The notes under the pieces: generated by a model
Seen by the model: only the letters and a program-made list of their open reading frames with translations
Database searches by the model: none
Told to the model about the DNA's origin: nothing
Origin: CAWATZ01 sp963784995
Lineage (GTDB): Bacteria; Planctomycetota; Planctomycetia; Gemmatales; Gemmataceae
Direction: 5' to 3'
Assembly (NCBI GenBank): GCA_963784995.1
Contig: CAWATZ010000007.1
Location: 124,001-188,000 of the forward strand
DNA length: 64,000 bases
Made by a program: the position numbers and the translations under genes
Part shown: piece by piece, positions 51,159 through 61,459 of the stretch
How the letters are laid out: every line of letters begins with the position of its first letter
How positions within the stretch are numbered: position 1 is the first letter of the stretch

Positions 51159-54141
51159 ATGCGTCTCACCGCGTACTGCGTCTCCGTGGTCCTGCTCGCC
51201 CAAGTGCCCTCTGTCCGGGCCCAGGATCTCTTCTCCACCCAGGTCCGGCCCATCCTGGCCCAGCACTGTTTCAAGTGCCACGGTCCCGACGAGAAGGCCC
51301 GCAAGGCACGCCTGCGGCTGGACGTGCGCGAGGAGGCCACCAAACCCGCTCGCTCCGGCAAGCGGCCCATCGTCCCCGCCAAACCTGGTGAGAGCGAGCT
51401 GGTCGCGCGCATCTGCGCCACCGACGACAGCGAGATCATGCCGCCGCCGGCCGCGAAACGACCGCTCACGGAGGAGAAAAAAGCGATCCTCAAACGCTGG
51501 ATCGCCGAGGGAGCCGAGTATCACCCGCACTGGGCTTTCGTGCCGCCCCGGCAAGCACCATTGCCCAGGGTCTCGCGTCCGGACTGGGTGCGGAATCCCA
51601 TCGATGCCTTCGTGCTGGCGCGGCTGGAGAAGGAGGGACTGCAACCGTCGCCGCGAGCGGATGCGTATTCTCTGATCCGTCGTGCCTCGCTCGACCTGAT
51701 CGGCCTGCCGCCGACGCCGGAGGAGGTCGAGGCCTTTGTGCGGGAGTCTGCGGCCAAGCCGCAAGCGGCTTACGAAGCGCTGATCGATCGCTTGCTGGCG
51801 TCGCCGCACTACGGCGAACGCTGGGCCCGGCGCTGGCTCGACCTGGCCCGCTACGCCGACACCAACGGCTACGAGAAGGACCGGCCGCGCTCCATCTGGC
51901 CGTGGCGCGACTGGGTCATCAACGCCCTCAACGCCGACATGCCCTTCGATCGCTTCACCATCGAGCAGATCGCCGGCGACCTGCTGCCCAACGCCACGCC
52001 GGCCCAGCGCATCGCCACCGGGTTTCATCGCAACACCATGCTCAACGAGGAAGGCGGCATCGATCCGCTGGAGTTCCGCTTTTACGCGATGGCGGATCGC
52101 GTGGCCACCACCGGCACCGTCTGGCTGGGCCTGACGCTGGGCTGCGCCCAGTGCCACAGCCACAAGTTCGATCCGATTTCCCACAAGGACTATTACGGCC
52201 TCTTCGCCTTCCTCAACAACGCCGACGAGCCGGAAATGGAGGTCGTCTCCGAGGAGATCGCACGCCGGCGAAAGGAGATCGAAGCTCAGATCGCCGCTCG
52301 CATGGCGGAGTTGCCGGGCAAGATGTCGCTGGAGGGCAAGTTCACAGGAATGGCTGAAGCAGGAATCGGCCCGGAGCGTCCACTGGACGGTGCTGCGGCC
52401 GACCTCCACGAAGGCCAACCTGCCGCTGCTGACCGTGCTGGACGATCACTCCGTGCTGGCCAGCGGCGATCAGACCAAGAGCGACACGTACGATCTGGAG
52501 TTTCGTTCCGGCATCAAGGGAATCACCGCCCTCCGCATCGAAGCCCTGCCGGACGATCGCTTGCCCAGGCACGGGCCGGGCCGGTGCTACTACGAGGGAC
52601 CGATCGGCGACTTCACCCTGTCGGAGCTAACCGTACAGGCCGACGGCAAGCCCGTGAAGCTGGTCCGTGCCAGCCACAGCTTTGCCGCCGGAGGCTTCCC
52701 GGCCGCAGGCAGCTATCGACGGCAATCCGCAGACCGGCTGGTCGGTCAACGGCGGTCAGGGGCGAGCGCACTGGGCCGTCTTCCAACTCGCCGAGCCGCT
52801 GGCCGATGCTGGTCGCTTGCAATCCGGATGCTGTTCGAGCGGCACTTCTCGGCGGGGCTGGGCCGCTTCCGCATTGCCGTGACCGCGGACTCCAGGCCGG
52901 CAACAGCCCGCAACGTGCCGGCCGAGCTGGAGGAGCTGTTCCTGCTGCCGCCCGACAAGCTGACGGCGGAACAGAAGCAAAAGCTGATGCACCCAGTTCC
53001 TGCTGGTCACGCCCGAACTGTCGGCCCAGCGCAAGGCCATCGACGCACTGCGGAGCCAGCTGCCGGCCTATCCGACCACCCTGGTCATGCAGGAACGCCC
53101 GGCAAACAACCCCCGGCCGACGTTCCTGCATAACCGCGGTGAGTTCCTTCAGCCGACCGAGCGCGTCGAGCCGGCCGTTCCTGCGCTCCTGCACGCCCTG
53201 CCCGGAGGCGTCCCGCGCGATCGGCTGACGTTCGCTCGCTGGCTGGTTTCGCCTGAGAATCCGCTGGTCGGCCGGGTGACCATGAACCGGCAATGGGCGG
53301 CCTTCTTCGGTCAGGGCATCGTCCGCACGCAGCAGGACTTCGGTTACCAGGGCGAGTTCCCCAGCCATCCCGAATTGCTCAATTTTCTCGCGGTGGAGTT
53401 GGTCAAGCGCGGCTGGTCGCTCAAGCAGATGCACAAGCTGATCGTCATGAGCGCCGACCTATCAGCAATCCTCGCGGATCACGCCGGAATTGCAGGCCCG
53501 CGACTCCGACAACCGGCTGCTGGCCCGTGGACCGCGCGTCCGCCTGGAAGCCGAGATGATCCGCGACCAGGCGTTGCGAGTCAGCGGCCTGCTGTCGCCG
53601 AAGATCGGTGGGCCGAGCGTCTTTCCGCCGCAGCCGCCCGGAGTGACCACCGAGGGCGCCTATGGCCGACTCGACTGGAAGGTCAGTCAGGGGCCGGACC
53701 GCTATCGGCGCGGCCTGTACACCTTCAGCAAGCGGACCGCTCCGTATGCGATGTTTTCGACCTTCGATGGCCCCAGCGGCGAGGTCTGCGTGGCGCGCCG
53801 GGAGGTGTCCAACACGCCGCTGCAGGCGCTGACGCTGCTCAACGACCCCGCCCTGGTCGAGGCGTCCCAGGCGCTGGGCACGCTGCTGGCATCCCGGTCG
53901 GGCTCGGTCGAAGATCGGATCGATTACCTGGTCCGCCGGGTGCTGTGCCGGCCCGGCGACGGCCGAGGAAAAGACGTTGCTGGCCGAGTTCGTACAGACC
54001 CAGAAACGCCGCTTCGAGAGCCGGGAACTGGACGCCGCTGCCGTGGCCGGACCCGGCAATGGCAACCGTTGTCGAGCGGGCCTCTGGACCGCCCTGGCCC
54101 GGGTGCTGCTGAACCTCGATGAAGCGATCACCAGAGGGTGA
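51159..54141 (+). CDS. Planctomycete cytochrome C/DUF1549/DUF1553 protein, read across about six frameshifts
   Basis: A protein of about 990 residues with a signal peptide. The PSCyt1 domain comes first (VRPILAQHCFKCHGPDEKAR, a CxxCH haem motif, and EIMPPPAAKRPLTEEKK). DUF1549 follows (NPIDAFVLARLEKEGLQPSP, LDLIGLPPTPEEVEAFV, GERWARRWLDLARYADTNGY). DUF1553 ends it (NPLVGRVTMNRQWAAFFGQG, REVSNTPLQALTLLNDPALV). Frame changes are needed near 52347, 52708, 52822, 52992, 53456 and 53953; five look like one extra base and one (52822) a lost A. The stop at 54139 is 4 bases before the DUF1501 gene, its standard partner. Function in the family is unproven; haem-linked sugar oxidation or surface-protein export are suggested. 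All conserved blocks remain, so sequence error is likely. Confidence 0.85.
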
Positions 54142-54145
54142 GTCG

Positions 54146-55600
54146 ATGAACGAGCGCGACGAGACACTGCTCCGGCTGTCACGCCGGCAATTCCTGCAAG
54201 ATTGCGGCCTGGGCCTGGGCAAGATGGCCCTGGCGGGTCTGCTCGCTGGCTGGAAACCGGGCGTTCCGCTTCGGCGGCGAACGCTCCTCGCTCGCCGGTC
54301 GATCCGCTGGCCCCAAGGAACCCGCACCGCCCCGGCAAGGCCAAGCGGGTCATTCACCTGTTCATGGCCGGGGCGCCGAGCCAGCTGGACCTGTTCGACC
54401 ACAAGCCGACCCTGGCCAAACTGGAGGGCAAACCGCTGCCCCCCGAGGTGATCGGCGGCCAGCGCTATGCGTTCATCCGCTCCGACGCCGCCGTGATGGG
54501 GCCGCGTTTCAAGTTCGCCCGCCACGGACAGAGCGGAGCGGAAATCTCCGAGGTGCTGCCGCACCTGGCGACGGTGGTGGACGACGTCTGCCTGATCCGC
54601 TCGATGCGGACCGACCAGTTCAACCACGCCCCGGCCCAGATTTTCCTCAACACCGGCTTCAGCCAGCCCGGCCGGCCGAGCCTGGGCTCCTGGGTAGTCT
54701 ACGGCCTGGGCTGCGAGACCAAGGACCTGCCGGCGTTCGTGGTGATGTCCACCGGCAGCGGCATCAGCGGCGGCTCCGCCAACTGGTCGAGCGGCTTCCT
54801 GCCGACCGTCTACACCGGGACCCGGCTGCGCAACCAGGGCGATCCGATCCTGAACCTGTCGCGTCCGCCGGGAGTGGACGAGAAGCTGCAGCGCGACTCG
54901 CTCGACCTGATCGGGGCCCTCAACCGCCAGCGGCTGGAACGCGACGGCGACCCGGAAATCAGCACCCGCATTGCCTCCTTCGAGATGGCTTTTCGGCTGC
55001 AAGTCTCGGCCCCGGAACTGATGGACCTGAAGAAGGAGACAAAAGAGACTCTGGAGCTGTACGGCGCGGATCCGGACAAGCCCTCCTTTGCCCGGGCGTG
55101 TCTGCTGGCCCGGCGGATGATCGAGCGCGGGGTGCGGTTCGTGTCAATCTATCACGAGGGCTGGGACGCTCATTCCGACGTGACGGGCAACCACCGCAAG
55201 AACTGCGGCGACACGGACCGGGCCTCGGCGGCGCTGGTCAAGGACCTGAAGCGGCGCGGCCTGCTGGACGACACGCTGGTGATCTGGGGCGGCGAGTTCG
55301 GCCGGACGCCTATGGTCGAGACCAACCCGGCGCTGGGCCGGAGCCTGGGCCGGGACCATCATCCGCAGGCGTATACGATGTGGCTCGCCGGCGGCGGGGT
55401 CAAGCCGGGACTGACCTACGGTGCGACCGATGAGCTGGGTTTCCACGTCGACCGACAAGCCGGTCCACGTCCACGATTTGCAGGCGACGATCCTGCACTT
55501 GCTGGGATTCGACCACGAGAAACTGACGTTCCGGTATGCGGGGCGGGACTTCCGGCTGACCGACGTGCATGGCAAGGTGGTCGCGGACATCGTCGGGTGA
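54146..55600 (+). CDS. DUF1501 protein, read across two frameshifts
   Basis: About 484 residues. The N terminus has a twin-arginine-type signal (LLRLSRRQFLQDCGLGLGK then MALAGLLAG). A length change near 54260 leads to KAKRVIHLFMAGAPSQLDLF, HLATVVDDVCLIRSMRTDQF, GLGCETKDLPAFVVM and TLVIWGGEFGRTPMVE. One extra base near 55450 moves the frame to HVHDLQATILHLLGFDHEKL and FRYAGRDFRLTDV, ending at TGA 55600. The fold belongs to the alkaline-phosphatase/sulfatase superfamily. It always accompanies the cytochrome/DUF1553 partner encoded just upstream; both are very abundant in planctomycetes. Confidence 0.87.
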
Positions 55601-55645
55601 TTGTGCCAGCGTGAGGCTCACGCACTTCGCAGAGGAGCATGCGCT

Positions 55646-55777
55646 TGCGGTCTGCCTGCCTTGCCGGCCACTTTTTTGGGAATGGCGGAGAGGCCCGAAG
55701 CTGTCGGTGCCAGACCAGATGCTGCCAGCAAGGGGCATTTTCCTCCCTGCCCGCCACCTGCCAGGGTATTCGGGAGG
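55646..55777. repeat. 132-bp direct repeat, left copy
   Basis: Starts TGCGGTCTGCCTGCCTTGCC and ends GGGTATTCGGGAGG. It matches 56999-57130 at about 94 percent over 132 bases in the same orientation. The two enclose a vapBC-like pair and a DUF4258 relic with DUF2283. The 55601-55910 gap holds no gene I can support besides this repeat. Confidence 0.88.
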
Positions 55778-55910
55778 CCCGGCGGCCTTTTTCTCGGTCC
55801 TCGCTCGTCTCCGGGCTGGACTTCCGCCGCTGTGAGTTTGTCCTTAGAATGTCTCCAGCAGCAGGATTCGAGCAAGGTCGGCTCGCTCGGCCACGAGATA
55901 CGGTGAACCG

Positions 55911-56189
55911 ATGACAACGCTTACGATCTCCATCGCGGACGACGTGTATCAGCGGGCCAGCCAGAAAGCGGCCGCCGCGGAGACTTCACTCCCCGAAGTC
56001 GTGCAGGACCTTCTGGCGGAGTGGACGCAGGAGGGTAGTCCTCCTGCCGGCGTCTCCGCCGAGAGTCAACGCCGTGCCGACTTTCTGAAGTTCCTTGATG
56101 AGCTGGCAGCCCGTCCGCTCCAACCTGGTCCATCCGTGGGGCCTCTCCATCGTGAGGAGCTGTACCAGCGTGGACTTTCTGGATACTAA
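55911..56189 (+). CDS. Antitoxin of a VapBC-like pair
   Basis: A 92-residue protein. The N terminus (TLTISIADDVYQRASQKAAA then LPEVVQDLLAEW) has the pattern of a ribbon-helix-helix DNA-binding antitoxin. The C-terminal part (PSVGPLHREELYQRGLSGY) would be the flexible toxin-binding tail. Its last 20 bases overlap the PIN-toxin gene, the usual antitoxin-first order. It likely binds and silences the toxin and represses the operon. Confidence 0.8.
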   Translation: MTTLTISIADDVYQRASQKAAAAETSLPEVVQDLLAEWTQEGSPPAGVSAESQRRADFLKFLDELAARPLQPGPSVGPLHREELYQRGLSGY

Positions 56190-56604
56190 CGTCCTGGTCT
56201 ATGCCGCCAGTGACCGGGCGGCGGACCAGCAAAAGGCCGGCGTTGCTCGCGACCTGCTGCGTCGCGGCCCCAAGGAGTTCGCGATCTCGCTGCAGGTCCT
56301 GCAGGAGTTTTACGTGGCAGCCCGCGCACCGCGGAAGCTGGCCCTCACCCATGAAGAAGCGGTGCGATTCTGCAGCCAGTGGCGGGCCTTCACCGTTCTG
56401 CAACCGACCCTTGAACTTTTTGAAGCCGCGCTCGATCTGTGCAGCCGATACCAGATCGGCTACTACGACGCCGCGATCCTCGCCGCCGCACGACTGCTGG
56501 GTTGCAAAAGAGTGTACTCGGAGGACCTCAACGCCGGGCAGGATTACGACGGCGTGCGCGTGGAGAATCCCTTTCGGGGAATCACCAGCACCCCGCAGCC
56601 CTGA
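56170..56604 (+). CDS. PIN-domain toxin (VapC-like ribonuclease)
   Basis: A 144-residue PIN protein starting at the GTG 56170, with GAGGAG 9 bases upstream. The acidic metal-binding residues are in VDFLDTNVLVYAASD (Asp), LQVLQEFYVAARAP (Glu), IGYYDAAILAAARLLG (Asp) and VYSEDLNAGQ (Asp). VapC toxins cut tRNA or rRNA when the antitoxin is lost. The pair is bracketed by 132-bp direct repeats. Confidence 0.9.
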   Translation: MDFLDTNVLVYAASDRAADQQKAGVARDLLRRGPKEFAISLQVLQEFYVAARAPRKLALTHEEAVRFCSQWRAFTVLQPTLELFEAALDLCSRYQIGYYDAAILAAARLLGCKRVYSEDLNAGQDYDGVRVENPFRGITSTPQP

Positions 56605-56617
56605 CAAGTCAGTCGCA

Positions 56618-56740
56618 GTTGACTTCGGCGGCGGTCGCGTGTTCCTGCTTCGGGTCATTGTCGCCGTGGACGTGGACCCGCATCTGGTCGTGACGGTCTA
56701 CCGCACCAGCAAGATAAGCAAGTACTGGAGAACGGCATGA
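56618..56740 (+). pseudogene. 3' remnant of a DUF4258-type gene
   Basis: About 38 codons read DFGGGRVFLLRVIVAVDVDP then HLVVTVYRTSKISKYW; the VYRTSKISKYW end is characteristic of DUF4258 proteins, which pair with DUF2283 proteins as toxin-antitoxin-like modules. The first half is missing. Its TGA overlaps the ATG of the DUF2283 gene (ATGA). Confidence 0.6.
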
Positions 56741-56940
56741 AAGTCACCTGCGACCCCGAAGTGGACGTGTTGCGGATTGTCTTTCGCGATGCTCCTGTCG
56801 AGGAGAGCGACGAGGACAAGCCCGGCATCATCCTCGACTACGACAAAGCGGGGGCGGTGGTCGGAATGGAGATCCTCAACGCCTCAACGCGGACGGACAA
56901 CCCTCGGAGCGTGGATTTCGCTGTTCTGAGTACCCCCTGA
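56737..56940 (+). CDS. DUF2283 protein (antitoxin-like)
   Basis: A 67-residue protein with the family signature VDVLRIVFRDAPVEESDED, then GIILDYDKAGAVVGMEILNA. DUF2283 proteins usually stand directly after a DUF4258 partner; here the partner is only a remnant, so this is probably an orphan antitoxin. Confidence 0.85.
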   Translation: MKVTCDPEVDVLRIVFRDAPVEESDEDKPGIILDYDKAGAVVGMEILNASTRTDNPRSVDFAVLSTP

Positions 56941-56998
56941 GACGCGCCCCGGTGGTCCTTTTCTCGTGGCTTCACCCCTTCGCATAGAGGCAAGCACC

Positions 56999-57130
56999 TG
57001 CGGTCTGCCTGCCCTGCCGGCCACTTTTTGGGGAATGGCGGAGAGGCCCGAAGCTGCCGGTGACAGACCAGATGCTGCCAGCAAGGGGCATTTTCCTCCC
57101 TGCCCGCCACCCGCCAGGGTATTCGGGAGG
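56999..57130. repeat. 132-bp direct repeat, right copy
   Basis: Same orientation and length as 55646-55777. It ends 47 bases before the 3' end of the DUF499 gene. The flanks outside both copies are unrelated. Confidence 0.88.
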
Positions 57131-57177
57131 GTCTGGTCACATTAACCTGGCTTCCTGTTCGGAGGACATGCCAACAG

Positions 57178-60100
57178 TCACCTCAGTTGCAATTCCCCGG
57201 TGATCTCTGCAAGCATCTGCGTCACTTCGGCAACTACATTCTTTGGCGGCGATGTTTTTCCGTCCCCAAGCTCCACCTGGAAACGGAACTGGATGGGCAC
57301 TTTTGACCTCGCCTTGATGTCTAGCAGTTTCGGAATCAGGTCAGCCAAATCCTGAATCTCGGATGGCTCAAGGTAGGCACTCGCGGTCAGTACCTTGCTG
57401 ACCGCGCTACTCCCCTCTTTGGCACCGCCTCCGCTGAATCCACTCCCACCGGAAGCGGCGACGTGCAGACGAACGGTTCCCGCGGCGTGCATCTCGCATG
57501 GCCACCGGGCCAAACTATCGACGAGTTCGGCGAACCGGGCCTGGATCGCTCCGCCGACTCGCATCCCGAACCGTCCTCCACGGCAAAACCTTCCCGGCCT
57601 TTTGCGAAAGCGCCGACGGAGACAGCCAGAGCCGTTGTTTCACCATCTTTCCAGGCATCGGGCAGGTTCTCGGGCAAGATCTCGGCCGAGGGGATAGCGG
57701 GTGGTGGAGCGGCCAGAGTCGCGCCCGGCGATGAGGACGCCCGCTGGCACGGTTTCGGCCAAAAGGCTTGCCGGGCCGGACCGCAGCCAGAGGACGCCTG
57801 CTTCGACCGCTGCGGTCACTGCCTTTTCCACGACCGCCCGGCTAGCCTCCGGTATCGGGAACCGCTTCGGTGTACCCCTCGCGGTCGATCTGTACCGTCT
57901 TCCCGCCTCCAAAGTAGTCGAGGACCGTCTGCACGGTGAGCTCTTCACCCGACCACAACTCCGGAAGGACTTTCGGAGCGAGTTGAGAGGGGGCGACATC
58001 GGCGAGGTGAGCAGATCCAGGAAGGACCAGTTCCAACGCAGGATCTTTCAGCGCTGTTTCGTCGGGCTGGGATCGCCACCACGTCCGAAACGAACCGTCG
58101 GGCCGGGTAAGCCGCAACAAGAAGGCCCCCTGCTCGCACCCTTTGACGAGAGTATCGACGATGGCATCTGCCTTCAGCATTTTCGGCAAGTGTGGCAACT
58201 GCGCGAAGGCCCCGGCCAGGTCCTTCACCCGCCGGCTCAAGTCGCCTTCTTTCCACAAGTCGTAGGGTCCGTCCGGCAACAAGGCTTCGGCAGTGATGGC
58301 CGAGTCCTGAATGCGAGCCCGCTTATCTCCCTTGATCGTGCTGAAGTGGGGGTCGTCCGTCACTGTTATCTTGAATGCCTGGACTTCGTTTTTGTCCGAG
58401 ACAGTCACAACCGTACTGTAGGCTTGGCGGATCGCATCCGGCACGCGATTCTTGGCTTTGTCGATGTTCAGCACCAACGTCTGCATCCGTGCCGCATCGA
58501 CGCTCGCCCCCTGTTCTTGCTTCTTCAGCTCGTCGCGCACGGTTTCCCAGGCCAGGTAATCGCGGACGCGGGACTGGGCCAAATCCAGTCCGTCCTGAGA
58601 GGGGCAGAGGAGAAGGACAGCGTTGCGGTAGACGCGAGGGTTGTCCGGGCCAGTATTTTCGTCCAGGTAGCGTCGGGCTTCGGCGCTTGGCTTCCCGGAA
58701 TCGCAGGCCGCACTCGGTCCCAGGACGGCGTAGCGGAACGCGCCGTCGTCTTCAACATCCTTCGGTCTGGCCGGCAGGGTGTGGACCTTGACCCCGGCAG
58801 CGGACGCCCCCTGGGTGAGCTTCTTGGCCTTGCTGATCTCGTCCAGCAGGCGGGCGCGGACCACATCGTCCGAGATACTCTTCGACGCCACCGCGTGCAT
58901 CTGATTGAGGTTCGGCCGGTTGCCCAGCCGCCAGGTGCCGGGCAGCACGTCCCCTTCAGGAGCAAACGTGTCATCGAGCCAGTGGCTCACCTGCGCCCAC
59001 CGCAGGAGCCCTTTCTCCAGCTCGATCTTGTCGGGACGGCACGCGCCAACGAGGACCGTAAGGTCGCGGGTCCGGGCGCTCTGGCCAATCGGCTGGGAGT
59101 GCAGAAACGTCGCCACGACCGCTTGCTCGACTTCCCGCCACTTCAGCCCGACCGACTCCTTCTCTACCTCGCGTGCCCGCGCCAGTTCGCTCACGAGGAT
59201 CGGCGTCCATGCCGTCTTCCGGCCCTCGTGTTCCTCGGTGTCGGCAACCGTGACCAGTTCGCGCATGGCCTCTGACATGTCCTCCGCGCCTGGCGCATTC
59301 AGGAACGCGGCGGGGCCGATGAGCGGGCTGTTGTCCCACTTGGCCGCTTCCCGCAGCGCCAGCGCGAACGTCCGCAGCACGCCGCGCGTCCGCTGAAATC
59401 CGCGCATCTGCGTCCACTTCGCGTAAAGCACTTCTGTCAGGTCGGGGTGGAACGGGTAACTGCGGAACAGCCGCTCTTCCGCCATTGCCCCTGACTTCGC
59501 GGTCTGCTCGTCCACCGCCTGGATGCCCTTGAGGGCCGCAATCACGTGCTGGCGGAACGCGCCCGTGTCCTTGACCGACTCGGGCGTGAAGAACCGCCGC
59601 CGCAGAACCTCGGCCACGTCCTCCTTGACCACCGGCTCGACCCCTTCCTCCTTTTCACGGCGGAAGACGTCGTAGAAGTCGCCGAGCAGTTGCCGGCCCA
59701 GTTCGTCCCTCGTCTTCTTCGGGTCGGTCGCCAGGAGTGACGCCACGACGCAGCAGCGGGGCGCCTTCGTCGCGGCCTGCGTGAGATACTGGAAGAAGTT
59801 GAGCAGCCGATCCCGCCAGTCCCGGTCCTGGATCACTTTCTCCTTGACGTACATCAGCACTTCGTCCATCAGCACCAGGACGGCCAGCCCTTCCTTGCCC
59901 GGCAATTCGAGAAGCTCCGTCAGCGTGTTCTCGGCCGGCGCCGTCTCGCGCTCCTCGGCCTTGGCCTCGGCGTGCAGCACCTTCAACCCGGCGTCTCCCG
60001 CCAGCTGATACGCCAGTACGCTCCACGGGTGCTTGAGCCGGCGTGTTTTGCCGTCTGGCCCGCGGACTTCCATCCCCTTTTCGACATCCAGCTTGTCGAA

Positions 60101-60508
60101 GCACATCCCGGCCACCCGCGCCCTCGGCAGCTTCTTCTCGCCGATGGCTTCCTTGAACTCGGCCACGGCGGGCAAGTCCGGCAGCGACTCGGGGTTATTG
60201 GCCAGGTGGTGGAGGGTGATCAGGGTGTGCGTCTTGCCGCCGCCGTAGGTCAATTCCAGCTGTCGCACCGCCTTGTCGTTCTTGTTCGCCAGCCGCAGGG
60301 CCACGTCGCGGACCAGGTGCCGCAGGTTGTGCGTCGGGTACGTCAGCGCGAAGAAGTTCTCCGGTTTCTCGTACACCGGCATCTTGCCCCGGCGCATGAG
60401 GACCTCGTACAGGTCCGCCGCGAACATTTGGAGCGATAATTCGCCCTTCAGCAGATCATCGCGCAGCGTCACCACTTTGTGCCACGGCGTCCAGGGTAAT
60501 TTGGCCAT
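57178..60508 (-). CDS. DUF499-family P-loop ATPase, C-terminal third frameshifted
   Basis: An ATPase of about 1110 residues. The ATG at 60508 begins AKLPWTPWHKVVTLRDDLLK. The Walker A loop is LELTYGGGKTHTLITLHHLA and Walker B is LAVLVLMDEVLMYVKE, both typical of DUF499 (COG1483). The frame is intact to about 57860 (DREGYTEAV), then continues in other frames: ASRAVVEKAVTAAVEAGVLW, LPDAWKDGETTALAVSVGAF, and GAIQARFAELVDSLARWPC to the stop at 57178; at least three shifts are needed. DUF499 ATPases occur with DUF1156 methylases in defence-type islands, and the DUF1156 gene lies upstream on the same strand. A transposase and REP arrays now separate them. A longer N-terminal reading would be translated REP sequence. 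Confidence 0.82.
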
Positions 60509-60534
60509 TTGGGGCCGCCTTTCTGTAAAGTACC

Positions 60535-60750
60535 CATCACGCTCCGCGTGATGCTGCCCGTACCCATCACGCGGAGCCGTAAAGTAGCCATCACGCTCCG
60601 CGTGATGCTCCTTTTTTCCATCACGCTCCGCGTGATGATTCCCCTGTCCATCACGCGGAGCGTGATGGCTACTTTGTTGCCTGTGCCCATCACGCGGAGC
60701 GTGATGGCTACTTTGTTGCCCGTGTCCATCACGCGGAGCGTGATGGCTAC
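60535..60750. repeat. REP array upstream of the DUF499 and transposase genes
   Basis: Seven REP units, one of them partial, at 60535, 60565 (half), 60584, 60619, 60649, 60688 and 60727. Full units read CATCACGC-TCC-GCGTGATG or the complement; four carry the GTAG head (or CTAC on this strand). The first ones face one way and the last three the other. It occupies most of the shared upstream region of the divergent DUF499 and transposase genes. Confidence 0.95.
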
Positions 60751-60766
60751 ATTGGATGAATCGACC

Positions 60767-61459
60767 ATGCCGACCCAACCACCATCGCTGCTCATCGACC
60801 TGTTCGACCCGGATCAAGACGTCGGGATCGTGTACCGGCGTCTCCCTCACTGGTCGCAAGCCGGCACCTTATGTTTCATCACCTGGCGTACCTTTGACTC
60901 CATACCGGCCGCCGTGCTCCAGCAATGGCTTGATGAGCGCAAGCAGTATCTGGAGCGCTACGGCATCGATCCCTCAGCCGAAGATTGGGGATCACACCTC
61001 AATCGCCTTCCTCTCACTGCCCGAAACGAATTCCACCGCAGGTTCTCCGATCGCTGGAACGATCACCTCGATGCTTGCCACGGCGCCTGCGTCCTTCGTC
61101 GGCCGGAGCTTTCCCGTATTGTCGCGGATAGTTTGCGGCACTTCGACAACCAACGCTACAATCTGACCGATTTCGTCATCATGCCGAATCACGTCCACGT
61201 TCTCGTTGCCTTCCCCGATGAGGACTCCCTGTTGAAGCAGTGCGAATCCTGGAAGCACTTCACGGCGACACAAATCAACCGTCACCTGGGACAAAAGGGC
61301 CGCTTCTGGCAGCAAGACGGCTTCGATCATCTGGTTCGGTCCCAAAAGCAGTTCGATCACCTACGAAGTTACATCGCCGACAACCCCCGGCGAGCCAATC
61401 TTGGCTCCGGAGAGTTCGTTCATTTCTCGAAAACTCTGGAACCCTCACGCGGAGCGTGA
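60767..61459 (+). mobile_element. REP-associated tyrosine transposase (RAYT, IS200/IS605-like Y1 fold)
   Basis: A 230-residue protein of the Y1 transposase (Transposase_17) superfamily. The HUH metal site is VIMPNHVHVLVAFPDE, preceded by LRHFDNQRYNLTDF. The catalytic Tyr is expected in DHLRSYIADNPRRANL. LCFITWRTFDSIP is the usual first strand. RAYTs cut single-stranded REP DNA next to a GTAG head. Here REP units with exactly that head surround the gene on both sides, so they are very likely its substrates. The last residues (PSRGA) and the TGA stop are encoded by the first REP of the downstream array. It is oriented against the two defence-type genes at its sides. Confidence 0.9.

Noticed and set aside
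60509..60859. Longer N termini for DUF499 and the transposase
   Set aside because: Both extensions are translated REP repeats (HHAERDGY- and ITLRVM-type peptides) and not family sequence.
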